Shown piece after piece: positions 8,414 to 16,752 of a DNA stretch of 64,000 nucleotides. A program made the translations under genes and the position numbers. The stretch spans positions 1 to 64,000 of the forward strand of contig JAZNSI010000062.1 of NCBI GenBank assembly GCA_045591175.1, written 5' to 3'. Numbering within the stretch: the first letter of the stretch is position 1; each line of letters begins with the position of its first letter. The notes under the pieces were generated by a model. That model was not told the origin of the DNA. It saw nothing but the letters and a program-made list of their open reading frames with translations, and did not search any database. Source of the stretch: UBA11524 sp045591175. GTDB taxonomy: Bacteria; Bacillota; Clostridia; Christensenellales; Aristaeellaceae.

Positions 8414-9031
8414 ATGAAGGCTCTTTTGGTCAACGGCTCTCCCAAGGCAAACGGCAACACCGCCCTTGCCCTGAAGGAAATGGCAGAAATCTTCGCCCAG
8501 GAGGGCATCGAGGCCGAGATCATCCAGGTGGGCAACAAGGACATCCGCGGCTGCATCGCCTGCGGAAGCTGCGGCAAAACCGGCAAGTGCGTCTTTGACG
8601 ACATGGTCAACGAGATCGCCCCGAAGTTCGAGGCGGCGGACGGTCTGGTCATCGGCAGCCCGGTGTACTACGCCGGCGCGAACGCCACGCTGATGGCCTT
8701 CCTGCAGCGGCTGTTCTACTCCACCCGCTTTGACAAGACCATGAAGGTCGGCGCGAGCATTGCCATCGCCCGTCGCGGCGGCTGCTCCGCCACCTATGAC
8801 GAAATGAACAAGTTCTTCGGCATCAGCGGCATGCCCATCGCCTCCAGCCAGTACTGGAACTCCGTCCACGGCGGCGCGCCCGGCCAGGCAGCCCAGGATG
8901 AAGAAGGCATGCAGACCATGCGCACCCTGGCCCGCAACATGGCCTTCCTGATGAAGGCCGTCGCTCTGGGCAAAGAACAATACGGCCTCCCCGAGAAGGA
9001 GCCCCACGCCTGGACGAACTTTATCAGGTGA
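8414..9031 (+). CDS. flavodoxin-like NAD(P)H-dependent FMN reductase / iron-sulfur flavoprotein family
   Basis: A 205-residue flavoprotein. The FMN phosphate loop is GSPKANGNT near the N-terminus, GSPVYYAGANA contacts the flavin, and a cysteine cluster (CIACGSCGKTGKC) lies at residues ~48-60. Iron-sulfur flavoproteins bind a 4Fe-4S cluster with a similar compact motif, but reductases of this family carry such cysteines without a cluster, so the cofactor is uncertain. The second of two close ATGs (8414) is chosen because GGAGG lies 7 bases before it. Monocistronic, with strong promoter and terminator. Confidence 0.85.
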   Translation: MKALLVNGSPKANGNTALALKEMAEIFAQEGIEAEIIQVGNKDIRGCIACGSCGKTGKCVFDDMVNEIAPKFEAADGLVIGSPVYYAGANATLMAFLQRLFYSTRFDKTMKVGASIAIARRGGCSATYDEMNKFFGISGMPIASSQYWNSVHGGAPGQAAQDEEGMQTMRTLARNMAFLMKAVALGKEQYGLPEKEPHAWTNFIR

Positions 9032-9065
9032 CGGGCAACAGACTTTTGCCACAACGTTATATTGA

Positions 9066-9098
9066 ACGAGCATCCGGCAAATAACCGGATGCTCGTTT
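9066..9098 (+). terminator. hairpin terminator after the flavoprotein gene
   Basis: Perfect 12-base stem ACGAGCATCCGG / CCGGATGCTCGT around a 7-base loop, with a short T tail. The rest of the gap to 9199 shows nothing recognisable. Confidence 0.7.
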
Positions 9099-9198
9099 AC
9101 GTATGAGACTGAATACTGCAATGCATGGATTCTGTGCACTGCGCCCCGCATGGTTGGATTAGCGCCTCATGAGTTGTTCAAAACAGGGGAAGCTGTTC

Positions 9199-9666
9199 CT
9201 ATAAGTCAATATTGTTGTTTCTGCAGTATTGTATATACGCTTCTCTTCCCAAATGGGATTTTACATCACCACACAGGTGAAATCTATCGTCCTGTGGCTC
9301 CCAAGAAAGGGGCGGGATATCGCTAAGCAAGGAAGTATCAATATTACCGATCACTGTCAGATTGGCTTTGTTTCTGTTGGTATAGATATCTATGCACAAC
9401 TTATTACGCCAAAAAATCCGTTTGCCGTTTTGATTGAAATAATTCGTGAAGACCAAGGGTTTCAAATCCTGTATGGATATGTCATCCATCGATACCGGTC
9501 TGTTGAAAAGCAGCGGAGTGATGAGAATATGAATCATGGGATAGGAAAAACGTCCCGGCGACAATTCAATCGGCGTCGCATCGTCTAAAACGATAGCAAC
9601 ACCATAAAAACCGTCTTCAGGGGTGGTCATGATGATGTTGCCTTTATAAAACAATTTTTTTGCCAT
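9199..9666 (-). CDS. hypothetical protein, possibly Imm26-like
   Basis: A 155-residue soluble protein that I do not recognise with certainty. It opens with MAKKLFYKGN, then DGFYGVAIVLDD, and is rich in asparagine, isoleucine and aromatic residues. This opening (a strand, then a glycine/tyrosine turn) recalls Imm26-type immunity proteins, but the match is weak. The gene is clearly more AT-rich than its neighbours and uses A/T-ending codons, suggesting recent acquisition. Start at 9666 is chosen because GGAGG lies 8 bases upstream. It has its own promoter and no partner gene. Confidence 0.65.
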   Translation of the reverse strand: MAKKLFYKGNIIMTTPEDGFYGVAIVLDDATPIELSPGRFSYPMIHILITPLLFNRPVSMDDISIQDLKPLVFTNYFNQNGKRIFWRNKLCIDIYTNRNKANLTVIGNIDTSLLSDIPPLSWEPQDDRFHLCGDVKSHLGREAYIQYCRNNNIDL

Positions 9667-9700
9667 CCAGGGCACCTCCAAAGCCAGACTTGCCGCTTTA

Positions 9701-9729
9701 ATTCTATCATTCAGTACAAAAAGCTGCAA
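9701..9729 (-). promoter_or_regulatory. sigma-A promoter of the orphan gene
   Basis: Minus strand TTGCAG (9724-9729), 17 bases, TAGAAT (9701-9706), 34 bases upstream of the chosen start. Confidence 0.6.
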
Positions 9730-9834
9730 GTCTTGTCAGGCTTTCCGTTTCGGTTTGTTTGCCATAGATTCGCCGCAGTCCAGACGAATATGCGGACAAA
9801 ACCGTCCTTCCTCCCATTTCTGTTTAGGAAGGCA

Positions 9835-9862
9835 AATCCCGTCTCCCATGGGAGACGGGATT
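9835..9862 (-). terminator. long palindromic hairpin after the M16C peptidase gene
   Basis: A 28-base perfect palindrome (AATCCCGTCTCCC / GGGAGACGGGATT) begins 14 bases past the peptidase stop. The T-tract is weak, but the position and stability fit a terminator. Confidence 0.65.
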
Positions 9863-9875
9863 GATTATTCCGGGA

Positions 9876-12749
9876 TCACTCAGCGATGACGATACCTTCC
9901 GCCTCGCAGGCCTTGAGGGCCTCGTCGTGGGCGACGACGGCCACAGCGCCGGTCTGGGCCATGCGCTCCAGCGTCTCGCACCAGGTCAGCAGCTTTTCGC
10001 CGTCGGTGGCGAGGATCTGGGCGCGCTGCTGGCGCAGATCGGCCTCGGTGCGGCCGGCGAACCAGCGGCCGTCCGCCACCGCGCCCTCGTCACGGGGGGA
10101 CATCAGCGGCTCGGTCTCGGCGATGGTGGAGATGACGAACTTGTCGATGCGCTCGCCAGACGCCACGAACCCACGCAGGAACTCCGCCGCGCCGCGATAC
10201 ATCTCAAGGCTGCGCGCAGGAGTGGGGTCGCGGTAGGAGTACGCCACCGCAGCGGCAGAACCCAGGCGCAGGCCGCAGCCATAGGCGCCGCCCTGCACGC
10301 GGATGACATTCCACAGGTAGCCATAGCTGAGGATATTCGCTGCCACACGACCGGACTCATCCCACTCGCGGCCCAGGTCGGAGGCCAGCACGGCATAGCC
10401 GATCTGCGCGGGGATCTTGATGCCGCGCTTCATGGGCACGTCGGTGACATAATTGGCCGTGAGGGCAACAGGGGTGCCGGCGGGGTAATCCGCCAGGATA
10501 GAGGCCACGTCGATGGGCTCGTTGGCGGTGACGGACAGCACCAGGCGGGCCTTGCAGATCGCCGCAGCCAGCTTGCTTTCCGCCAGGGCCACGTGATCGG
10601 CGATGCGGGCATCGAAGTCCGCTGCCAGGTCAAGGCCGTGCTTGACGGAGCTGTATCCGCCCAAGGCCTCGCTCACCGCGCCGGATGCGCTGTAATGGCT
10701 GCCCGCAGCGTTGATTGCCAGCACGTGGCCTGCGCCGATGCAGTACTGGCGGGCATGCTCGGCCTGCTGCATCACGATCTCGCGGATCTTCTCCACCTGG
10801 GTGAAGTCGGTCTCGGTGAGGATCTCGTGGATGAGATCCTTGGCCAGGTCGATCTTATCCGCCATGACGGAGCAGATCACACGCAGCACCGGGGTGGCAG
10901 CGTCCGTACGTTTGGCCTGCTCCTTGCTCTCCACATTGAAGTTGAGGCGGCCCAGGTGCAGCTTGATGGTCTGCTGCAGCTCGGCAGCGGAGTGGCGCTT
11001 CGTGGGCAGCTTGCCCAGCAGCGCGTTCAGACCGGACAGGGCGGTCAGTTCAGGCAGGGTGCAGTCGGTCAGGCGGAAGTAATAGTTCAGGTGGACGATG
11101 CCGTTGGTTGCCGCCCTGTGGTAGAGGACAGTCACGCCGTCAATATTGCTTTCCTCAGTGTGGAGCAGCATCGGGTCGGGGCTGACTTCGCTCAGGTCAA
11201 GGACGGGCAGCGTCGCCAGCTGCTCGGGGGAATCGGCGGTCTGCTGCCAGGCATGAAGCTCCTCGTTGAGCTTCAGCACGGCGGCCTTGTCTTCCTCCGT
11301 CCACTTGGAGGAGATAGCCTCCAGCTTGGCAGCTTCCTCGGCGCGCATTTCCTCGCCCAGAGTGGTGGAAGGCAGCGTGTGCAGGACGACCAGGTCATCT
11401 TCCTTGACCAACAGGTCGTACAGCAGCTTCTCGAAGCCGCCGTTTTCCACCATCGCCCGCAGCTCGGCGAAGGCCTCGTCGTAGACCAGGTAGGTCAGCG
11501 GGTCGCCGTCGTGCAGCCAGGTGTTGAGGGCCATGATGTTGCGCATCAGGCCGGCAGGCTCGTTAGGCTCGCGCACGCGGAATTCGTAGCGGTTGATGGA
11601 AGCCAGCAGATCCGTCTTGTCGATGCCCTTCTCGCACAATTCGAGGCAGGTCTTGCGGATCAGCTCGCGGATGGCGGGCGCATTGGCGGGGTCGATGTTC
11701 TTGACGGTCAGCATCATGCCGGGCTGGGCGATAGAGGATTCCGCCTCCATGCTCATGTCCTGGCAAAGGCCGGCGGACATGACGGCGCGCTTGAGGGGCG
11801 CTTCGTTGCTGCCGGCAATGGCGTCCGCCAGGATGTCCGCAGCATAGCAGCGGGTCACGTCCTGCCAGGTGCCGATGATCTTGCCCAGGGTCAGCATGGC
11901 CTTGTTGTCGGTACCGTCCGCCTCGGAGACCTCGTAGTACTGGGTCTTCTCGCAGGCATGGGGCTGCTGCATAGCGATGACGTGCTTCTCGTCGCTGCGC
12001 TCAAAGCGTGAGAGATACTCGTCGATCATCGTCAGCACGCGATCCAGCGGCACCGCGCCGTCCAGCCAGATGCGGCTGTTGGAGGGGTGGTAGTAGCGGT
12101 TGTACATGGACATGTACTTTTCGTAGGTCAGTTCGGGGATGACGCGCGGGTCGCCGCCGGAGTTGTAGCCGTAGCAGGTGTCCGGGTAGGCAGCGGCCAG
12201 CATGCCCTCCATGATGACCTCATCCACAGAGGACATCGCGCCCTTCATCTCGTTGAATACAACGCCCTTGTAGGTGGGGGTGGCGTCGGCGTTTTCCATC
12301 TCGACGTGCCAGCCCTCCTGGTAGAAGATGTTCTTATTGTGGCGGATGGCAGGGGCAAAGACCGCGTCCAGATACACCTCGGTCAGGTTCATGAAGTCCT
12401 GATCGTTGCGGGAGGACACGGGGTACATGGTCTTGTCCGGGAAGGTCATGGCGTTGAGGAAGGTGTTCATGGAGGACTTGAGCAGCTCCACGAAGGGCTC
12501 CTTCACCGGGAACTTGTCGCTGCCGCAGAGCACGCTGTGCTCCAGGATGTGGAACACGCCGGTGGAATCCTCAGGCAGGGTCTTGAAAGCAATGGAGAAG
12601 AGCTTGTTGCTCTCGCCGTTGTCCACCCAAACGAGCTGCGCGCCGGTCTTGTCATGGGACATTTCCACGAGGTTGGCACTGAGCTCGGCGACCTGGCGGA
12701 CGCGGTCAACGGTAAAGCCATGCAGCTTCATACCAGCAGTCAGGGACAT
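9876..12749 (-). CDS. M16C family zinc metallopeptidase (PreP/Cym1/falcilysin type)
   Basis: A 957-residue peptidase of the insulinase superfamily that degrades oligopeptides inside a closed two-half chamber. The inverted zinc motif HxxEH is HILEH at residues 67-71, within VFHILEHSVLCGS; EGWHVE and FNEMKGAMSSVDE follow, the latter as in PreP-type enzymes. Full length is typical of M16C, with both halves in one chain. There is no signal peptide, so a cytosolic peptide-turnover role is likely. Start is supported by AAAGGAG 9 bases upstream. Monocistronic, between the GH94 terminator and its own terminator. Confidence 0.93.
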   Translation of the reverse strand: MSLTAGMKLHGFTVDRVRQVAELSANLVEMSHDKTGAQLVWVDNGESNKLFSIAFKTLPEDSTGVFHILEHSVLCGSDKFPVKEPFVELLKSSMNTFLNAMTFPDKTMYPVSSRNDQDFMNLTEVYLDAVFAPAIRHNKNIFYQEGWHVEMENADATPTYKGVVFNEMKGAMSSVDEVIMEGMLAAAYPDTCYGYNSGGDPRVIPELTYEKYMSMYNRYYHPSNSRIWLDGAVPLDRVLTMIDEYLSRFERSDEKHVIAMQQPHACEKTQYYEVSEADGTDNKAMLTLGKIIGTWQDVTRCYAADILADAIAGSNEAPLKRAVMSAGLCQDMSMEAESSIAQPGMMLTVKNIDPANAPAIRELIRKTCLELCEKGIDKTDLLASINRYEFRVREPNEPAGLMRNIMALNTWLHDGDPLTYLVYDEAFAELRAMVENGGFEKLLYDLLVKEDDLVVLHTLPSTTLGEEMRAEEAAKLEAISSKWTEEDKAAVLKLNEELHAWQQTADSPEQLATLPVLDLSEVSPDPMLLHTEESNIDGVTVLYHRAATNGIVHLNYYFRLTDCTLPELTALSGLNALLGKLPTKRHSAAELQQTIKLHLGRLNFNVESKEQAKRTDAATPVLRVICSVMADKIDLAKDLIHEILTETDFTQVEKIREIVMQQAEHARQYCIGAGHVLAINAAGSHYSASGAVSEALGGYSSVKHGLDLAADFDARIADHVALAESKLAAAICKARLVLSVTANEPIDVASILADYPAGTPVALTANYVTDVPMKRGIKIPAQIGYAVLASDLGREWDESGRVAANILSYGYLWNVIRVQGGAYGCGLRLGSAAAVAYSYRDPTPARSLEMYRGAAEFLRGFVASGERIDKFVISTIAETEPLMSPRDEGAVADGRWFAGRTEADLRQQRAQILATDGEKLLTWCETLERMAQTGAVAVVAHDEALKACEAEGIVIAE

Positions 12750-12854
12750 AATGGGTCACTCCTTTGGATCGTATTCGCCCAGAGGGCGGTGATGACATTG
12801 CGTATGGTGGATGTTATTCGACAACTTGCGTCGGTTTTCCTGCTGCGGAGCATA

Positions 12855-12885
12855 GGAAAGGAGCCTCCCCCTGCGGGAAGGCTCC
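12855..12885 (-). terminator. intrinsic terminator after the GH94 gene
   Basis: Minus strand stem GGAGCCTTCCC / GGGGAGGCTCC with a short loop, followed by TTTCCT. Confidence 0.75.
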
Positions 12886-12895
12886 GGAAATGCAG

Positions 12896-15289
12896 TTACA
12901 TCACCACAGTGATCTGGCAGCCGTCGGTCAGCACGTCGTCGGTCAGGACGCCGGCGACCTCAACGCCGTTCACCAGCACCTTGGAGGGGTTGCCTTCCTT
13001 GTGGGCGGCGTTGTCCACGGTGATGTGGAGGCGCTTGCCGCGGAAGGTCTTGTCCATGGTGAAGCCGTCCCACTCGGCGGGGATGGCGGGGCTGATGACC
13101 AGGCCTTCGGGGGTGGGGCGCAGGCCCAGGATGCCCTCGACGCAGCCCACCATCACGGTGGAGGCAGTGCCGGTCAGCCAATGCACATGGGCACGGCCGG
13201 GCTGGGGAGACTCATGGCCCTCGATGAACTGGCTGTGGACGTAGGGCTCCACCTCGCGCAGCTCAGCGCGGTCATTGTAGGCCGCGGGGCAGGACTCGGT
13301 AAAGTACTCGAACGCGCGGCCGCCGTGGCCCAGCAGGGACTCGGCCAGGATCGCCCAGCCCTGGGGCTGGCAGAAGATGCCGCCGTTCTCCTTGGTGGTG
13401 GGGTTGAACAGCTTCATCAGCGCGCCGTCGAAGTAGTGCTCCTTGTAGCAGGGGCCCATGACCTCAATGCCCCAGGGAGTGTTGAGCTTCTCATAGACGG
13501 TCTGCATGGACTTTTCGGCCTGCTCAGGGGTGGACAGGCGGGAGATGACGCCCCAGCACTGGGGATTCATCCACATCGCGCCCTCAATGTTCTCCTTGGT
13601 GCCGATGATGAAGCCTTCCTCGGAGTAGCCGCGGCGGAAGCGGTCGTCCTCCCAGAAGTGCTCGTTGATCAGCTTCTTCTGCTCCTCTCCCTTCTCGCGC
13701 AGATAGGTGCGGTACTCTTCGTTCTCGGGGGTAGCGGGCATCAGCTCGTCCAGCACGCGGGTGGCATAGTACAGCTGCATGGCGACGAAGGAGGATTCGC
13801 CGGCCGCGCCCAGACGCAGGCAGTCGTTCCAGTCGGCGTGGAGGCCAGCAGGCATGCCGTGCACGCCCAGATGGTTCATGGAGAAGTCGATGGCGCGCTT
13901 GAGGTGATCCAGCACGGTGCCCTCGTCGAAGTCAGCGTAGGGGATGACCTCGTCCAGGAAGGCCTTGTTGCCGGTCTCGGCGACATACTTGTACACGGTG
14001 GGGAAGAGCCACAGGGCGTCGTCGGCGCGGTAGTGGGGATGGCCGGTGGAGCGGACGTAGCTCTCGTCCTCGGGCTTGTCCTCATGGCCCGCATTGTGGT
14101 CGAACTTCACCAGGGGCAGGCCGCCGCCGTGGTGCACCTGGGCGCTCAGCATGAACACCAGGCGCTCCTTGGCCATCTCGGGATCCAGGTGAATAATGCC
14201 CTGGATGTCCTGCACGGTATCGCGGTAGCCCAGGCCGTTGCGCTGGCCGCAGTAGATCAGGGACGCCGCGCGGCTCCACACGAAGGTGGTGAAGCACTGG
14301 AAGGCGTTCCAGGTGTTGATCATGGTGTTGAAGTTGGCGTCGGGGGTGTTGATCATCAACGCGGACAGCTTGCCGTGCCAGTACTTGATCAGCTCAGCCA
14401 GCTCGGCGTTGACGACGGCCTCGGTGTCGGCGTAGCGGTCGATGATCTCACGGGCGACGGAGGGGGCCTTCTGCATCAGCAGGAAGGCGATGGTCTTGCT
14501 TTCGCCGGGCTGAAGCACCAGCTGGGTGTGCAGCGCGCCGCAGGGGTTGCCGTTGAAGTTCAGCACATTGCCCAGATCGCCGTTCTCGACAGCCTGGGGA
14601 TTGCGGAAGCGGTTCACACCGGTGAACTTTTCGCGACGGCCGCAGTAGCTCTTCACGGGAGCGCCGGCCAGCGCAAACACGCGCTCGCGCCAGTTCTCGC
14701 CCTTCTCGTTCACGCCGCAGAACTGGTTGATGTGCTGCACGATGCAGTCACCCTCGAAGGTGGTGTTGGTGATGAACTGGGTGTACTGGAGGTTGACCAG
14801 GTCCTGCTCGTAGTTGGACTCGGTGGTCAGCTCGCAGTAGGACATGGCGGAGATGGTGCGTACCTTATCGGAATTGTTGGTGACCTTGACGCGCCAGACC
14901 TCATGGGTAGCGTTCATGGGCACATAGTACAGCACCTGGGACTTGATGCCCGCGTACTCGCTCTCGATCTCCGTGTAGGAGGTGCCGTGGCGGGTAATGG
15001 TCTTGTACTGGTCAAGGGGCTTCTCCACCGGACGCCAGGAGGCAGACCAGTAGTCGCCGTTCTCGTCATCGCGCAGGTAGACGTAGCGGCCGGGCTCGTC
15101 AAACTGGTTGAAAGAGTAGCGCAGGATGCGGCCGTTCGCGCCGGACTTCACGAAGGAATAGCCGCCGGCGTTCTGCGTCACGATCGCGCCGTACTCAGGG
15201 CTGCCCAGGTAGTTCGCCCAGGCCATGGGGGTGCGAGGGTCGGTGATGACGTACTCGCGGGCTGCATCGTTGAAATAGCCATACTGCAT
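12896..15289 (-). CDS. glycoside hydrolase family 94 phosphorylase (cellobiose phosphorylase-like)
   Basis: A 797-residue cytosolic disaccharide phosphorylase. GH94 enzymes split beta-linked disaccharides with phosphate, giving alpha-glucose-1-phosphate (or the GlcNAc analogue) and saving ATP. The N-terminal beta-sandwich has NYLGSPEYGAIVTQNAGGYS; the (alpha/alpha)6 barrel has ADWNDCLRLG with the catalytic acid Asp, and GLGYRDTVQDIQG. The closeness of MQYGYFNDAAREYVIT to cellobiose and chitobiose phosphorylases supports one of these activities; cellobiose is favoured, but substrate is not proven. Start at 15289 has AGGAGG 8 bases upstream; ATG at 15295 is too close to it. A palindromic operator lies in the leader. 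Confidence 0.9.
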   Translation of the reverse strand: MQYGYFNDAAREYVITDPRTPMAWANYLGSPEYGAIVTQNAGGYSFVKSGANGRILRYSFNQFDEPGRYVYLRDDENGDYWSASWRPVEKPLDQYKTITRHGTSYTEIESEYAGIKSQVLYYVPMNATHEVWRVKVTNNSDKVRTISAMSYCELTTESNYEQDLVNLQYTQFITNTTFEGDCIVQHINQFCGVNEKGENWRERVFALAGAPVKSYCGRREKFTGVNRFRNPQAVENGDLGNVLNFNGNPCGALHTQLVLQPGESKTIAFLLMQKAPSVAREIIDRYADTEAVVNAELAELIKYWHGKLSALMINTPDANFNTMINTWNAFQCFTTFVWSRAASLIYCGQRNGLGYRDTVQDIQGIIHLDPEMAKERLVFMLSAQVHHGGGLPLVKFDHNAGHEDKPEDESYVRSTGHPHYRADDALWLFPTVYKYVAETGNKAFLDEVIPYADFDEGTVLDHLKRAIDFSMNHLGVHGMPAGLHADWNDCLRLGAAGESSFVAMQLYYATRVLDELMPATPENEEYRTYLREKGEEQKKLINEHFWEDDRFRRGYSEEGFIIGTKENIEGAMWMNPQCWGVISRLSTPEQAEKSMQTVYEKLNTPWGIEVMGPCYKEHYFDGALMKLFNPTTKENGGIFCQPQGWAILAESLLGHGGRAFEYFTESCPAAYNDRAELREVEPYVHSQFIEGHESPQPGRAHVHWLTGTASTVMVGCVEGILGLRPTPEGLVISPAIPAEWDGFTMDKTFRGKRLHITVDNAAHKEGNPSKVLVNGVEVAGVLTDDVLTDGCQITVVM

Positions 15290-15325
15290 GGTCATTTCCT
15301 CCTTTGAATGGTTGAGCACCATATT

Positions 15326-15338
15326 CTAAAACGTTTTC
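15326..15338. promoter_or_regulatory. AAAACGTTTT palindrome in the GH94 leader (LacI/CcpA-type operator candidate)
   Basis: The 13-mer CTAAAACGTTTTC has a central CG with A/T arms, as in LacI-family operators. It lies about 40 bases downstream of the predicted start point. The same 13-mer in reverse occurs at 57178-57190 in the leader of the ABC-transporter locus. Confidence 0.55.
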
Positions 15339-15385
15339 GGACAAGCACAAAGCTCTCCCGACAGAAAAACGATGTGCTTGCCTGC

Positions 15386-15414
15386 ATTGTACCATAGTTT
15401 ACGGCAGATTTCAA
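15386..15414 (-). promoter_or_regulatory. sigma-A promoter of the GH94 gene
   Basis: Minus strand TTGAAA (15409-15414), 17 bases, TACAAT (15386-15391), about 100 bases upstream of the start codon. Confidence 0.7.
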
Positions 15415-15473
15415 TGCGTTTACAAAGGCTAACAGACAACAAATTTGCAGGCAGCGTGACGCTGCACCTCCCG

Positions 15474-15511
15474 GGCTTCCCCTCGAGGGGAAGCTGTCGC
15501 CGCCGCGACTG
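15474..15511 (-). repeat. double-hairpin intergenic repeat (CAGTC...GACAGCT...AGCC family), copy 1
   Basis: On the minus strand it reads CAGTC, a GCGGCGGC insert, GACAGCT, then TCCCCTCGAGGGGA and AGCC. Two more copies, with different stem sequences but the same framework, lie at 22431-22470 and 62088-62131. The adjacent GGCAGCGTGACGCTGCACC (15450-15468) recurs at 38270-38288. Confidence 0.75.
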
Positions 15512-15538
15512 ATGAGGTGGTTGCCTCTCCCAAGGCAG

Positions 15539-15567
15539 CAAAAAGGCTGCCGGTCAACCAGCAGCCT
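15539..15567 (-). terminator. intrinsic terminator after the RCC1 gene
   Basis: Minus strand stem AGGCTGC / GCAGCCT around a 10-base loop, followed by five T. Confidence 0.8.
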
Positions 15568-15579
15568 GTGTATATGCAT

Positions 15580-16752
15580 TTAATCCACAATCAAGTCCAT
15601 CCCATTGGGCGCAAGGGTATACTTGCTCTTAGAGTTCCCCTCGCCCTGCTGGCCGAACTTGCTGATGCCGGCCGTCAGCACCGTGCCGTCCTTCAGCATC
15701 GCCACGCAGAAGAGGCTGCCGCCCTGCACCAGCACCACGTCGCTGTCCCAGACCTGGGCAGGCAGTACGCCCTCCGTGGAGGATGAGCGGAAGCCCTGAC
15801 CCAGCTGGCCGTAGCTGTTGTTGCCCCAGGACCACAGGGAGCCATCCTCCAGGATCGCGTAGGTCTGGGAGGAATAGGCCGCCACATAGGTCACCGGCAG
15901 GGGCAACGGCACAGCCTGCGGTTCCTTGGTGGGCTTGGCTTTCGTGTTGTAGCCCAGCTGGTGGAAGTCGTTGCGGCCCCAGGTCCAGAGGGTTCCCTCG
16001 GTGTCCAGCAGCACGATGCTGCCGCCGCAGGCGTCAATGTAGGCGATGTCGATATCGCCGGTGTCGATCTTCGTGGGGGTCTGGATGCGGGTCATCTTCT
16101 TGTCCGGGGAGAGCTCGAAATGCTCGTTGTCACCCCAGCCCCAGAGCTGGCCGTCCGCGTCCAGCGCGATGGAGAACTTGCCGCCGCAGGCAATCTGCAC
16201 GATGTTCTGCAAGTCCACCTTATAGGGCTCCTGCACATGCTTGCGCTTGCCGTTGCCCACCTGATACTCGCTGTTGCGGCCCCAGGCGTAGACCTCGCCG
16301 TTTTCGGTCAGCATCATCGCATGGCCGAAGCCGGTGGCCATGGCAACAGGCGCTTCCGGCAGATTGGTTTTCACATGGGTGGAGTACTTGCCGGACTTCA
16401 CCGTCAGGGGCAGGTAGGAATTATTGCCCGCGCCCCACACAGAGCCATCCTCCATGAGCATGAAGGAGTAATCCGAGGCCGTGACGATGTCCCGCAGCAG
16501 GGATACATCCAGCTCGGTGCTCTTGGTTTTGAACTCGAACACCTTCAAATTCTGGCTCACATGGCCCTTGCCCAGCTGGCCGAACTGGTTGTCGCCCCAC
16601 ACACGGAGCACGCCCTCGGAGTCCCGGGCGTACACAAAGCTGCCGCCCACAGCCAGCATCACGTTTTTACCGTCTTCCGTATTCCAGGTGACGGCGGAGG
16701 CGGTGGAGATCATCAGGCACAGGAGGAGCAGCAAAGCGATCAGTTTCTTCAT
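15580..16752 (-). CDS. secreted RCC1-repeat beta-propeller protein
   Basis: A 390-residue exported protein. The signal peptide is MKKLIALLLLLCLMISTASA. The mature part consists of RCC1-type blades with regular motifs: VWGDNQFGQLGKG, VYAWGRNSEYQVGNG, LWGWGDNEHFEL, LWTWGRNDFHQLGYN and LWSWGNNSYGQLGQG, giving a propeller of six or seven blades. RCC1 propellers bind proteins; the ligand is unknown. Its ATG overlaps the stop of the upstream Lgt-like gene by four bases (ATGA), so it is the third gene of cassette A (18687-15580). It may be a surface adaptor for the other two proteins, which is inference. Confidence 0.9.
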   Translation of the reverse strand: MKKLIALLLLLCLMISTASAVTWNTEDGKNVMLAVGGSFVYARDSEGVLRVWGDNQFGQLGKGHVSQNLKVFEFKTKSTELDVSLLRDIVTASDYSFMLMEDGSVWGAGNNSYLPLTVKSGKYSTHVKTNLPEAPVAMATGFGHAMMLTENGEVYAWGRNSEYQVGNGKRKHVQEPYKVDLQNIVQIACGGKFSIALDADGQLWGWGDNEHFELSPDKKMTRIQTPTKIDTGDIDIAYIDACGGSIVLLDTEGTLWTWGRNDFHQLGYNTKAKPTKEPQAVPLPLPVTYVAAYSSQTYAILEDGSLWSWGNNSYGQLGQGFRSSSTEGVLPAQVWDSDVVLVQGGSLFCVAMLKDGTVLTAGISKFGQQGEGNSKSKYTLAPNGMDLIVD

